Below the pieces are notes generated by a model. That model was not told the DNA's origin and made no database searches. It saw nothing but the letters and a program-made list of their open reading frames with translations. Positions 36,737 through 48,985 of a stretch of 64,000 bases of DNA are shown here, in pieces. Made by a program: the position numbers and the translations under genes. Each line of letters starts with the position of its first letter. Within the stretch, counting starts at the first letter, position 1. Origin of the DNA: Panagrolaimus kolymaensis (Eukaryota; Nematoda; Chromadorea; Rhabditida; Panagrolaimidae); assembly GCA_028622995.1 (NCBI GenBank), contig JAJQJQ010000041.1:1674001-1738000 (forward strand), given 5' to 3'.

Positions 36737-36821
36737 GTATACGTGGTCGAGAGGTCTAAGACGCCAGCTTCAGGTGCTGGTCCACCTAGTGTGGGCGCAG
36801 GTTCGAACCCTGCCGTATACA
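36737..36821 (+). tRNA. tRNA-Leu (anticodon CAG)
   Basis: The acceptor stem GTATACG (36737-36743) pairs perfectly with CGTATAC (36814-36820), followed by discriminator A. The D-arm contains the A box TGGTCGAGAGG. The anticodon stem CCAGC/GCTGG encloses the loop TTCAGGT with anticodon CAG. A long class-II variable arm (TCCACCTAGTGTGGGC) is typical of tRNA-Leu. The T-arm GCAGG-TTCGAAC-CCTGC contains a perfect B box. A T-run (TTTTTTCTTTTT) soon after is a Pol III terminator. No intron is present. Confidence 0.97.
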
Positions 36822-37068
36822 ATCTAATTTTTTTCTTTTTTATAAATAGGAAATTAGATCACAAAAAATGATGCAGCCATCGACATGCATAAATGCTTTT
36901 TTATTTACTCCAACGATTTTTCTTTATTCACTTTTAGTGTGAAAAAAATTTCTAAAAACCAGCATGAAAATTTTTCAAAAAAAACTTATTTTGTTTATAG
37001 GCACTTTGTTTGAACAAAAAAATCGTTTATTATTTAACATAAAAATATTTTCAATAAAAACTAACAAA

Positions 37069-38524
37069 TTATTTTTTCATAAAACCTTTAGGAAAATCAA
37101 AATTTTCATCTTCATCTTCTTCAAAAGAAATTCTCGAAACATTTCTTGATGAATGCTTTGAAAGCTTTTTTGATGGCTCAAATTCAATTGATAAATATAA
37201 AAGAGGAGCGTTGACTCCAGCTTGAAAAATATATTCTATGTTATTACCATTATCATTTCGATCTCGAGAAACAATTAATTCTTCAAATTCAGTAAATGCA
37301 GAAATAATGGTTTTTCTTGATTCCATGATTCTTCCAAATGACCAAACATATCGATGAGGAAGGAATTTTGGGGGAATTCTTTTCACTGCGGTTTGATAAC
37401 TCTAAAATTTTAATAATATTTTAATTTTTTAATTCTGAAGCAAAATAAAATAGAGAGATATCTCGGATCAATGGACTGACTTACTTCGATAGCAACATGA
37501 AGGGTCTTCAATGAAATATTTGTTAAACAATTATTTAAAATTATTCCATATGGTAACTTTGAAGGATCACTAAATATCCTTGAAAATTTATCTGTTTTAT
37601 TTAGTCTGAAATTTTTTTATTTATAAATTTTTTTAAAGTTAATTAAACTACCGTTGTTCTGGTTGGCTTGAAAAATCGATATGAATAAAATCAAAGCTTG
37701 AATTTAATGAGAAAAAATGATCATCAAGAAAAAAGTTTTCATTGTCTTTTTGGTGATCGCTGGTGTTGTTAATCAATTTACAATCATAAAAATGTAAAAA
37801 TTTTGGTTTTAAAGGTTGCACTAAAATTGCAAGTTCTCTAGATCTAAAAATTTTTTTATCAAATTTCTCAAACTTCACAAATTTGATAATATACTTACTT
37901 AATTGAAAATTGACATTGCATAAATCTCATTTCCTCAATTTCATATTTGATTGATCGATGCAAAAATTTTATAAACGTTGAAGTAATTGTAATTCCAGTC
38001 AAACATAAACTTTGCATTTGCAAATGTCGAAGTGGTCGATCAATTTCTTCAACCTTCATTGTCTGGTTTTTGTTGCCGAGTAATTCAATTTCACAATTTT
38101 CTGTTTGGAAAAAGATCATAGCTTCATTTTTGATTTTGGGTAATTCCAAAGCATGATCTTGAATAATTCGATTAAAATCTTTGCAAACTAATCGAAGGTT
38201 GAGCAAATCTTTAGCTTGAACCTTTTTGAAAACTTCAAGAATAGATTTTGTTGGAAGAGTTTCAGCAAAATTTATTGGTGGCACAACTTTTTCTTGAGGA
38301 ATTTCATTTTGAGAAGAAGAAGAAGCATCGAATAATAAATCAGTTTCCAAATATCTTAAAAAATAATCCACCGAACAAAATGGATCTAGTTTAGTTGCTG
38401 ATTTGGTTGGAGTTAAATTAAGATTTAAAAAATCTGGCAATATTTGAGTTAATCGACGATGTTTGTGACGAAGTTGACGAGTTTTTCGTCGAAATTTATC
38501 ATTGAAAGAAGCAGCAAATTCCAT
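37069..38524 (-). CDS. F-box protein 1
   Basis: Four exons (38524-37899, 37843-37652, 37605-37485, 37401-37069) join in frame to 423 residues. After a basic N-terminus (RRKTRQLRHKHRR) the F-box spans about residues 90-130: TKSILEVFKKVQAKDLLNLR, then LVCKDFNRIIQDHALELPK. The C-terminal ~280 residues are a family-specific substrate-recognition region (RPLRHLQMQSLCLTGITIT, YLSIEFEP) ending in an acidic tail. It should bind Skp1 in an SCF-type ubiquitin ligase; the substrate is unknown. A paralogue at 61061-59617 shares domain order and all three intron phases. Confidence 0.85.
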
Positions 38525-39292
38525 TTTTAAAAAAAAAACTTGGAAAATGAATTCAAAAAATTTAATTCGATTCGGTTGTTTTGTTTTTTTTGGATGCGAA
38601 AATAACTTTTTGAAAACTATGGAAGAAAGAAAAAAAGGATAATAAGCGTGAAAAAATGACTCAAAGGTTACCCAATAATCAATCAGTCATGCTGCTGGTG
38701 ACCCTTTTTTGATTAAATATGAGGCGTTGCAATGGTTAATATAAAAAACACTATGCTTTTTAACTTTTTTTGAAATATGGAATGATGAGAGTGACGATTT
38801 AGGCAATTTTATGGTTGTAAACTTGCGAGCAAATGGTGAAAGTGAAGAAAAAAATAGGCAGAAGTCATAATAATCATGAACTTTTAGGCGTTTTGCAGCT
38901 TGGTTAGAAAAAAATCTGAGCAACTTTTTTAGGCAAACAAGAATCACAACAGAAAAAGTTGTTTAATCAAAAAATTTTAGTTTAGAAATTATAACAAAAA
39001 ATAATTTTACTTTACGCAGAAATAATTTGTGTTTTTTATTGAAAAAAAGAAACACTGATGAAGAAGTTTACAGGCACTTATAAATACACAAATCTATCAA
39101 AACTACTTTTTGCAAACATAAAATTCTACAAACTTAAAAATCTTTCAAACAAACAAAAAATCCTTTCAAACAACAAAATTAGTATAGTTCTAAACATTTT
39201 TTCTTTTCTGAAAAAAAAATGTTTTTGATCTCTTTCATTTTTTTTTTTTGACTAACTTCATTCATCCATTTTACTTCACAAAACAAAAAGGT
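38525..39292. other. Divergent promoter region between F-box gene 1 and CK1 gene
   Basis: The two flanking genes run outward from this 768-bp stretch, so both promoters should lie here. I see no exon. The remainder is A/T-rich. Confidence 0.5.
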
Positions 39293-40780
39293 ATGACATC
39301 ACCAACTTCTCCACCAACTGGAAACAAACATGGATCTCCAAATCGTCGATTACCAACTTCAATTCCAACTGAATCTTTTACATCTCAATCTACAAATATC
39401 ACATACACAATTGAACGAGCTATTGGTCGTGGAGGTTATGGTGTTGTATATTCATGCTTTGATCCACAAATGAATTATTTTGCATTAAAAACATCAAAAA
39501 AGACTCCATCAATTATGTTTGAAATTGCTGTAATGAAAGAAGCTGAAACAAGAAAATGTAAACATTTTGGTAAAATTATTGATCAAGGTTGGGCTGAAAC
39601 TATGAAATTATCTTTTTTTGTTATGGAATTATTGGGTCCAAGTTTATCTGAATTGAAAGCATTTTGTATTAATAATTACTTTGGAATTCCAACAACTTTG
39701 AGAGTGGCTATGCAGGTTTGTGGTTTTCATCGATTAGAAATTTGTAATATTTCGCTTTTTGGGTTTATAAGCTTTCGACTATCTTGAATCCTAAAAATCT
39801 TTTTTTACTTTATAATTCATTTTTTAGACTTTGAACGCAATTGACGAACTTCATGAGATTGGATTTATTTCTCGCGACGTCAAACCAAGTAATTTTGTTG
39901 CTTCTCCAAAAATTTCCAAACGTTCTTTAATATATATGATTGATTTTGGTATTTCTAAACGTTATAAAGATGATTGCACTGATTTTATATTTCCTCCAAA
40001 AGAAAAATGCTCTTTTCGTGGTACAGCTCGATATTGTTCAATCAAAAATCATCTTCGAAAAGTAAGTTGTTTCTTTTTTATAAAAAAAATGTTACCAAAC
40101 GATTTTCAAACCCGATGCCGTTGACATATTCGGGATGCCAAACAATTTGGTGGTTTATTTAGGTCTACCGAAGTCGGATGAAATTCGATCTAACGAACCA
40201 TCGCGTGCCAGGCGACCGAGTGTGAAAGCGAGCGCCTTATACCACTCGACTATGAAAGCAAGTTAGTATATGTGTAACATTTTTTTATAGGACCAAGGAC
40301 GAAAGGATGATTGTGAAAGTTGGATGTATATGTGCTCGGAATTAGCTAATGGTAAATTATTATGGTCAAAACTAACAAGAATTCAACGACAAGAAATTTT
40401 TACAATGAAAATGAAGATTCGAAATGTTAAGAAAGATTTATTTATTGGAAAATTGCCAGATGTATTTAAAATGATTTTTGAAAAAATTGATTCATGGGAA
40501 TTTGAAACTAAACCTGAATATGGATGGGTGAGTTAATAACGCTTTGCAATTATTCTGTCATAATAACTTTGAAAATTTTCAGATTTATTCATTACTTGAT
40601 AAAGAATTTCAAAACCTTGGTGCATCATATACTGAACCATATGATTGGGAATATCAAATGACCTTTTCATCAACTGCTTCATCATCATCCTCTGGTTTAA
40701 GAAGTAATACACCAACAAGCTTAAATTTAAGTGAAAATGAAATAGGTGCAACTCAAGAAGAAACTGATAAAACTATGTAA
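39293..40780 (+). CDS. Casein kinase 1-family protein kinase, divergent
   Basis: Four exons (39293-39715, 39828-40061, 40291-40527, 40583-40780) join in frame to 363 residues. An in-frame ATG at 39248 would add 15 residues. Kinase landmarks are the Gly-loop GRGGYGVVY, the catalytic Lys in YFALKTSKK, SRDVKPSNF (HRD changed to SRD, with Asp and Asn kept), DFG in YMIDFGISKRY, and the CK1 signature FRGTARYCSIKNHLRKDQGR. Catalytic residues are retained, so activity is plausible. The C-terminal tail is Ser/Thr-rich. Nematodes have large CK1 expansions, often in the germline. The 229-nt third intron holds a tRNA-like relic. It converges on the FAHD1-like gene 127 bp away. Confidence 0.88.
40165..40262 (-). 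pseudogene. tRNA-like relic in CK1 intron
   Basis: Reading the minus strand, TAGTCGAGTGG (40252-40242) fits the Pol III A box and is followed by TTTCAC, as in a tRNA-Glu anticodon region, then GGTTCG at the place of a B box. Stems do not pair well and the B box is broken, so it is a decayed tRNA or SINE head. Confidence 0.4.
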
Positions 40781-40906
40781 ACTTTTTATTTGTAATGAAA
40801 AAATAAATATTCTTTGGATAAAAAAAATGAATAACTTTGGTCGTTGGCTTTTTTTAGGAAGCGAGCGTTTTTGGAAGGTTAAAGAAACAACATGCGTTGA
40901 GATAAT

Positions 40907-41827
40907 TTATTGTGGAAATTCTTTATCTTTGGGTCGAAAATTTGGTTCGGCTGAAACAGTGGTCATAACTTCAGCTTCTTTTTGAACTTGAATTTCACTT
41001 CTCATAATGTCAACTATTCCAATTTCAATGGAATCACCAGATTTAACAAAGAAAGCTCCAGATGGACTTCCACTCAAAATCAAATCTCCTGCATGAAGGG
41101 TTTTTAATTCGGAAGCTTTTTCAATTAATTCTTGAACTGACATTCTTGCATCAGTCATATTTGCTCTTTGTACTTCTTTTCCATTTACTGATGCCCAAAT
41201 CTAAAACTAATAACTTTATAATTTGTACAAAAAAAGCAATCTTGAAAGCATACTTCAGCAACATTAGGATGGGGAAGAAGTTCTTTAGTGATTACATTTG
41301 AAATAATTACAGCATCTTTAAAATCTGTGACGGTTGAAAATGTATCGGATTCCTCTTTTTTATATTCATCATCTCGAAGTCTGGAATTAAGAGCAACAAC
41401 ATAACCATTAACATATTCAAGAGCTCGATCTTTAAGAATTTCTTCGTTAGCTTCTTGACCAATGATAACACCAAAATGAACTTCAGTTACAACTCCAATA
41501 TGGCCAGATGGAATTGTAACATGATGGCCTTCAAAAGTTAAACTAAAAAAATTAGGGAATTTTTATTTTTTGTTTGCTTTATAAGTCATGAAAGTATTTT
41601 GGCACCTGTTTAATTTTTGGAAGCAATACCTTGTGCTAGGTTGCTAGTTTCTGTATCCGTTAAAAATGTTATCAAATACATAAGGAGATAATAAAATTAA
41701 AAGCTACTTACTATTTTGCTTTTCGAGTAAATGGAACCAATGGAGTGACAGCAACTCCCTTTTCCATAAAATTATTTTCAAAACCAATAATAACTTCGCA
41801 TTCGTTTTTAACTGTCTCAGCATTCAT
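40907..41827 (-). CDS. FAH-domain protein (FAHD1-like), metal site altered
   Basis: Three exons (41827-41712, 41542-41254, 41200-40907) join in frame to 232 residues, the FAHD1 length. Family landmarks are FGVIIGQE, YVNGYVVALN, VNGKEVQRANMTDAR and the strand GDLILSGSPSGAFFVKSGDS. FAHD1 proteins are mitochondrial acylpyruvase/oxaloacetate decarboxylases with a Mg-binding Glu-x-Glu plus Asp. Here the Glu-x-Glu position reads EVH and the Asp position reads LNS, so two of three ligands are replaced. The gene starts 180 bp downstream of V-ATPase E on the same strand, with an acceptor (AAATTTTTAG, 41838-41839) 11 nt before its ATG, which fits an operon with trans-splicing. Confidence 0.82.
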
Positions 41828-42006
41828 CGTTTTTTTTCTAAAAATTTATTTCTTTATTGCTCAACTCAAAACTTAAATTAAAATAATTTCAATCAAAGCG
41901 CGTAAAAAAGCGATTACATAAATAAGCACACGAAAAAGAAGAAAAAAACAATAAATAATCCAGGGAGTTTTAATTATTTTTCACAAAAATAGATAATTGC
42001 AAAACC

Positions 42007-42806
42007 TTAATCAAAGAAAGCTCGATTAGGATTTGGACCAAAAAGAGTGGTACGAATTTGAGGAACTATTTGTTCAGAAATTAAATTCATTCGAGATTCC
42101 AATGTTGATGAAACAGTAATCTTTCCACCACGTGCAAGAAGTTTCACGCCTCCAGCAAGATCGCTTGGAAGAAAATTGATTTCATCAACTTTAATTTTAG
42201 TTGAAAATCCTGCAATTTTTGATTGTTCTTCTGCAACTTCATCGATTACACTTTTAACAAGATCCAAGTCTCCTTTTCTAAAATATGTAAAATGGGTTCG
42301 ATTAATTTTATTCCGCAAATTTTTTTCCTGACATACTTGCATCGAAGAATGACATCCTTTTCAAGTAATTGTAAAATTCCTTGAAGAATCAAGCCTTTCA
42401 TAATTTTGGGATATTTTTCTTCATCGCCACTAATAGTTTTTAATTCCTCTGTGGCTTCTTTCCTAACTTCTTGAAGAAGTTTATCTCGAGCAATTAAAAG
42501 TGAAATTCTTGATTCATTGGATTTATTCGATTCATAAACTTTATGAGCGGTAAGAAGTTGTTTGAATTTTCGATCATAAAATTGATCAGTTTTTTGTTTA
42601 TTTTCTCGAACAATCTTTCGTTTTTCTGATCGAACTTCTTCTTCCGCTCGAAGGTCAATTTCCATATATTTATCTTCAGCTTCGGCATCAATATGAGAAA
42701 TGATTGGACGAAGGAGGGCTCGAGCAGGGTCAACAAATAAATCATAAGCTTGAACATTTTCAAGTTCAATAAATTCATCAACTTTTTCAGCTCGAATAAA
42801 TGACAT
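42007..42806 (-). CDS. vha-8: V-type proton ATPase subunit E
   Basis: Two exons (42806-42337, 42277-42007) join in frame to 246 residues (family about 226). Characteristic segments are AEAEDKYMEIDLRAEEE and KRKIVRENKQK in the N-terminal stalk helix, KGLILQGILQLLEKDVILRC, and the C-terminal LESRMNLISEQIVPQIR, then LFGPNPNRAFFD. Subunit E forms the peripheral stalk with G and tethers V1 to V0. The N-terminal ~25 residues (MSFIRAEKVDEFIELENVQA) diverge from the usual opening. An alternative upstream exon is possible. It is probably the first gene of an operon with the FAHD1-like gene. Confidence 0.94.
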
Positions 42807-44284
42807 CCTTCACTTTTTTTTAGTAGGCTGCTAGAAGCTTCAACAAAAATAAAATTTTACGAAACAAAAAAAATCAAACCACTTATTTTTTGTTTTTGTT
42901 GAAACAATAAAAAATGGTTTTCAAACTTGGTTACTCTCTTTTTTGAGCATATTAATTTTATTGTTTAGAAAAATGAAAGAACAGCACGATTCATCGATCA
43001 TTGATACAACCAACACGCGCATTTTTTGTTCATGATTAATCCGATTTATTTTTGACAATGTTGTTTCTGGAAGAAAAAAAAGTTTTTGGTTTATGGTTTA
43101 AAAATATTATAAAAGCATTGATTTTTTATTAAACCCGTAGTAACATGTTTATAATTTTTGCTTATGCAAAGAATTATTGAAAGGGAAATCTGTAATGAAG
43201 TAAAAAATGATTGGAATATGCAAAACTCAGAGGCCACGTTTAAATAAACTTCATCATCTCCAAGACATTCTAATAATAACTATAACAAAAAAATGCAGAA
43301 AGCGATTAGTAAATGCAATAATCTTCATTCAGATTTCAAAAAAAAAAATCTGGCTGCAAAACATCCATCATTTTCAAAATTTGTTTTCGAGTTTAAAATT
43401 TTTTAAAAAGTTTTATTAACTAAGCGATAGAAAGAAAAACATATAATCATAGAAGAAAAAGGCACCAAAATATTGAAAACCAAAAATAAATTACGGGCTA
43501 TAAACATTCAATGACAAAAAATTTTTAAAAAATGCAGTCAAATTTGTTTAGAAACGATAAATCGAAGAAGTTTATGGTGGAATCTCAAATTCTCTTTCAA
43601 AAAAAATTGCCTTGATTTCATTAAAGATAAATTGGTATGTCTGTGCCATTGAAAAGGAAATTTTGAATACCAAAAAGTATTGTATGTGTTATAACCTCAA
43701 TCAGGTTATACAAAGATGTTCCTTGAATGCCGTTGAGTTGACACCAAATATAAATATAATAATTTATTGACAGAAACAAAAGAGCAGTAAACTTGAGCGG
43801 TAAAAGCTAAACTGCAACGAAGACAAAGTAAAGTGAAACAACAATTACAAAACAATGAAACACAAATTAGGCTAGGCAGCGAAGCTACCAGAATATCCAT
43901 TTGAGACCAGCGAGAGCGGGAACTTGAATGGTTCGTGTTGTTCGAGTCACAACAGTATGATAAAGAAAGTGAATTTGAATATAAAGTTAGAGTTTTTTTG
44001 CGATATTCATTCAGGGTGTTGCCGCTTTGATACAATGAAAACCCGATCATTTGAATGAACAGCTTTGACAAGCGCCCAATAAAATAAATAAAATCTGGGA
44101 TAGGATTGCTAAAAATGGAGCCAAAACAGCGGTAGAAATAAGGCGGAAATGTTCATAAACAAAATCCAGTTTTGATTTAAAAAAGTTTTTATTAAATAAA
44201 TAAATAAACAAAGGAACAAAATTATTAACGATTAAATTATTTATAGCTAGCTTCTTGTGATTACAAAAGAGGTTTATGTATTAT
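42807..44284. other. Intergenic region with an F-box-like relic
   Basis: No intact gene. The part at 43960-44105 closely resembles 47690-47960 (for example TTTTTGCGATATTCA and GCTTTGATACAATGAAAAC), so it is a fragment of the same decayed family found on the other side of the Cys-rich gene. The rest is A/T-rich. Confidence 0.55.
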
Positions 44285-47147
44285 TTATGATAATGGCTTG
44301 GGTGTTCGAAAAGATGAAACCATTCTTCCAATTTTTTCAGGCACTTTCTCCATATTTGTTTTGCAAGCATTATTTTCATCAAGACTTTCACAGCAACATA
44401 CAACGTTTTGTTTTCCATCCACGCTGTAAACCACGGAACATTTATTGAAGTTTGATATGACTCGACATGCCAGAGTTGAACTTGATGAAGTGATATTATC
44501 ATTTATGTAATCTTCTGCATCACCAAGACATCCAGATGGTAACTATAAAAGTTAAATGTTAAATGCAACAAAAATGAAAGCTTACAATGTCATTTTCAAA
44601 TTTCATCAAATTTCGAGTTCCAAAGCATCCATCATTTGCAGGACAACCCATATTATTGGCATAAACCGTTGGAATATTTTCAATTTGACAATGAACAGGC
44701 TTTTCAATATGACCATGACTTGAAGAATTCTTGTTAACCGGAGGTTGGAGAACAACATCGTCTGAATTGGTATGCTCAGGATCTCCATGCCCTTGAATCA
44801 TTTTGTCTATTCTACAGTTTGTTTCATTTTGTAAAATTTGAGCAACATTTACACAACAAAAATTTCGAGCAAAATATGTAGCGTTTTCTAAGCACTTATG
44901 ATAGTATGATTCTTTATTAATGTTGATCTAGAAAGTGAAAAGCATATATTATGTATTCTAAAACAGAGAATTTACTTACATGTCCAGCTATAATTTCATC
45001 CGTAGCAGGTTTAATGGAAACATAACAAATCCAATTATTCTTACTTTTAATAGTTTTATTACCAATTCTTGTTCCATCCTCATCATGGCGAAATAATGTC
45101 CATTTTTGCAAGTCCTGACATTCAAAGGTTTCATCTGTGTTAAAGGGTTTAGATATTTCATATCCATCACATTCTTCTTCAGAACATGTACAATGAAGAA
45201 AAGCCTTGTATTGGTCAAGTACCATCCATTCTGCACACATATATGAATCATTTTTGATAATCTTTATATAAACAAGACTGCAACCATAATATTTTCTCCA
45301 AATGAAAATATTTACCTTTCGAACTTTTGTAGCTGTTCTAAAACCGCTATTTTAAATTTAACGTTAAAATATTATTTTTAAAATGCATACCTTGAATTCT
45401 CTGCAATTATTCCATTGAAACCTTCATAAATTATACGACGCTTCCTCGCTGCAATATCATAAAAAAGATCACATGTTCCAGTCAGATAAACCAAAATTGG
45501 AGGCTTGTATACACACTAAAAATCAACTTCCGAAAATGTGTTTAGTTTGTTTTAAAATTCACTTACCTTTAACTTCAAAATTGGATCAGTTGTTGGAATA
45601 AGCTTTTGATTACAGAAATGTCCATCATTACAACATTTTCTTACAGACCTAACATTATGGTTCCCCAAATCGGATGAAAAAATGGTAACTTGATCATCTA
45701 GATAAACACTTGTATTGTTGGTACAGAGATCGGTGGCTCCATAGTAAATGGAAAATGTCTGTTCATTAGGCATAGATTTGATTTCAATAAAACATGCTTT
45801 ATTTGAATAATTTTCAATATAATAAAGAGCTTCCATATTTCCAGATGACGAATTCACAGTGGTATCTGAAAGATTATAGTTATACATAAATTAAAAGCAC
45901 TTAAAAATGAATATAAAAAGCTGGCCTAATTTGTTAGACATGCAAATGGGATAAATAGCAAATTCAACTGACTGCTTTGTTATCGACATCTTAAGCTTCA
46001 AATATGTAGCGGCTACTGACCATCCATAGTAAAATAAACTTACCGAGAAATCCAGGGAAGCATAGCAATTTGTCTTGTAGTGGTGGTTTACATGATTCTG
46101 GAGATTTATTGCAGCAACATATCAATGAACTACTTTCAAATGAGTTATTATAAGAACAATCATCAGAAAAATACTTCATCTGAATTAAAGAAAATAAATA
46201 GAAAATAATGAGCAGAGAAATGGCTTACAGTAGTACTTTTCAAAGTAGTACTACAATAATCTAACACGCCAGAATCATTTTGAAAGTCTATTAATTCCCT
46301 TTCAAGTAAAGGTCCAGAATAAAAATAATTTTTGACTGATAATGATCCATTGGTAGAGACTTCGATTGTTGATGAAACGTTGACAGAGATCATGCATGTT
46401 GTTTGTTCCAATATTTGCTTCTAAAAAAGATATATAAAAGAACATCAAATTTTACAGTCTTCTGATTTCCAAAAGCTAACAGCAAAGCTTAAATATCTCG
46501 TATATTGTGTGAAACTTACAGTAGGTTTTCCATAGAAATCATAACAAGATTCATGCTCTTCATGATCTTCTTTAGCAGGCAATGGATCCACAACAGAAAC
46601 AGACATTGATTCAATTTGTTTAAGGAGAAGAGAATCCAACATTTCATCCTCATCAAAAAGTTCAGCTGACATATGGTCTTCTCCGTAACAATAAGCATAC
46701 ATTTCTTCGATTTCATTATTAGAATTCAAATAAGGAGTGTTGAAATACATAGGATCATGGTTTGAGCGGCACTTACAACTTGATAAAAGAAGTGCTTCAA
46801 AATCAGCGAAATTCGATGGTCTACTACCATCGATAAAATCTGTTCCTTTATAATTGGATTGTTTAAAATATGTTTCAGAAAAATCTAAAAATGTCTAAAT
46901 TAAGGTAAGAAAAAGTTAAAAAAAATATTTTACAAGCAATTGAAATCGATTTAGAGAAATCGCTCAGACAACTTTTTGAGTTCGGATCAGGCGAAAAACC
47001 AATAACAAGATGACATAAAAGCACAAAAGAGAGTATTCTTAGAAAAATGGTATCCTGAAAAAATCTTTGTAAAATTAGAAGAAACAATAGAAAAAAACAT
47101 ACCATCTTTGATGAATAAAAAGTTTTGTAAAGAACTTCGTCAAACAC
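44285..47147 (-). CDS. Large secreted Cys-rich protein with repeated CC-motif modules
   Basis: About 11 exons (47147-47103, 47054-46934, 46884-46520, 46420-46229, 46179-46044, 45865-45567, 45515-45391, 45337-45316, 45277-44980, 44937-44586, 44542-44285) encode about 737 residues; one boundary may be off by a base. A hydrophobic leader (FLRILSFVLLCHLVIG) begins in the second exon. Repeated modules end in Cys clusters: LICCCNKSPESCK, VRKCCNDGHFCNQ, LHCTCSEEECDGYE, RNFCCVNVAQ and VVCCCESLDENNACK. The spacing resembles nematode ET modules and more distantly Ly6/three-finger folds. Many N-glycosylation sequons are present. No transmembrane segment is evident. Function is unknown; an extracellular binding role is inferred. 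Confidence 0.7.
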
Positions 47148-47632
47148 AAAAAAGTGAAAAATGAAAGTTTATAGCAAAAAAAGCTTCTGTCTGAAAATGA
47201 TTACAAAATTTTTATTTTTCTCATGCAAATTTTCTTATGGTAACAAAGTGTAAAATAGCAAAGAGTAAACAAACCTAAAATGATAAAATCTTGTCATGAA
47301 TTTTTTTTTATGGCATTAACAACAAATATTACGGCGAGTTACTAATAATGATAAATCAACATCAAAACTTTTTAGGTCAACTTCTGTATTTCAATTATGG
47401 TGGATATCCTTTAACATTTCCAATTTATTGTAATCATAAGAAGCATTTTTTCATTGGACCCTATTACAAAAAACAAATTGTTTCTTTTTGAAAATATTTA
47501 GTTTTAAGATTTTATTATTAATAACAATAAATACGAATTATAAAAAAGCTTTTAACAACAACAACATAAAAAATTAAGCAATATAAAGAAGAGTTTAAGG
47601 TTCTAAATAATGAAACTAATCTTTTTTTAAAA

Positions 47633-48540
47633 TTAAAGATAAATTGGAATTTTTGAAGAATTGAGGAAGAAATTTAGAACGCCAAAAAGTGTGGTATGAT
47701 AAATTGAATTAAAATAAAGACTTAAAGTCTTTTTGCGATATTCAGGGTGTTGCGGCTTTGATACAATGAAAACTGAATTATCTGATTGAACAGAAAGTTT
47801 AGGCCATCGTTTAAGTTGGCTTTCAATAATATAATTCATGTTGCAATGAGATCGTAAAACAACCAAACTGAAAAGGAAAGGGATTCTGATTTGATGAAAA
47901 ATTAAAAACTTACCGAAATTTTTCAAGTTTTGATAAACGACAATCAATAAAATCAGGGATAGGACCATTTGATTGAAAGCCGCCAATAAATTTAAAACTT
48001 TTGATATTTGGTGTGATTAAGCTTTCCAAATATTTAAGATCAATGAAAAATACGTTGAGCTCTAATTCTTCAGTTAAATCAAGGTTATGGGTAAGCGGCT
48101 TAAATAGTTAGCATCAATTTTATGGGTCCGATTTACGATACTAATTGATTCAGTAAATTTGTTCTTGAATGAAGAAAGACATAAACCATCAACGCGACCA
48201 TGGCATAATTTATTTTTATCATTGCAATAACAGGAAAGGATATAATTGCATGCTGATACATTATTAATTATTTCAATCTTTTTAATTCCATGGCACCGTT
48301 TAGAAAGTTTTTTTGGTTGATGAATTGAGTGAAGCAAAACTTTTCAAAGTTTTGCCATCACAAATTTCAGCAAAACGCTTTTGGCAAACCCATGGAAGAG
48401 ATGGGAATCAAAAGTATCTTCATCGCGAAGGGGCTTCAAACGCTTTTCAAGATGGAGATCCAAATAAATCGGCGAAAACAATTCCATAGCACTCAAAATA
48501 ATACCAAGCATATTTAGAACTTTCAAATCAATGGACAATA
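47633..48540 (-). pseudogene. Decayed F-box-family gene
   Basis: On the minus strand, short frames in different phases carry F-box-like pieces: VCQKRFAEICDGKTLKS (near 48370-48330), then SKRCHGIKKIEIIN, LDLTEELELNVFFIDLKYLE, and a C-terminal part ending SKPQHPEYRKKTLSLY. Frame changes and stops separate them, for example a TGA right after FVMAKL. It appears to be a frameshifted relic. A shorter copy of the C-terminal part lies at 43960-44105. Confidence 0.5.
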
Positions 48541-48985
48541 ATAAAAAATGTCTTTATTCAAAAAAGAAGATAAATTGTTTGATAATACAAGAAAATGCCC
48601 AAGCTAAGAAAAAAATGCAGAGAAATGGAAAGCAAGCTAATAAGGCAAATGAAAAGATAACTTTTTTATGGTAATGATTGTTGTTGTTTTGATGGTCATT
48701 CATTTTGTTTTTGCAATTTCAAAGTAAAAAGAGACCTCGAGGGATTCGCTTGATCTCGTAAATAAAAAATAATAAAAAGAGAAAGAATTATAGAAAAAAA
48801 CATTTATTGTATAAAAAATATTTCACATTTTCACACAACAACCAAGAAAAGATACAGTAAAAACATGTTTGAAGAGATGAATCAAATTTTGCTGTTATAA
48901 CAATTTCTTTTGTTAAAAAAAAATAAGTTTATTTAATCCTCTCCCCAAACAATAAATTGGGGGTTTTTTCTGTCTTCCAAGTTTG
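48541..48985. other. Intergenic region
   Basis: A/T-rich; no exon, RNA gene or repeat seen. Confidence 0.4.

Noticed and set aside
43207..43419. 70-codon plus-strand frame
   Set aside because: No family pattern, no splice partners and A/T-driven composition.
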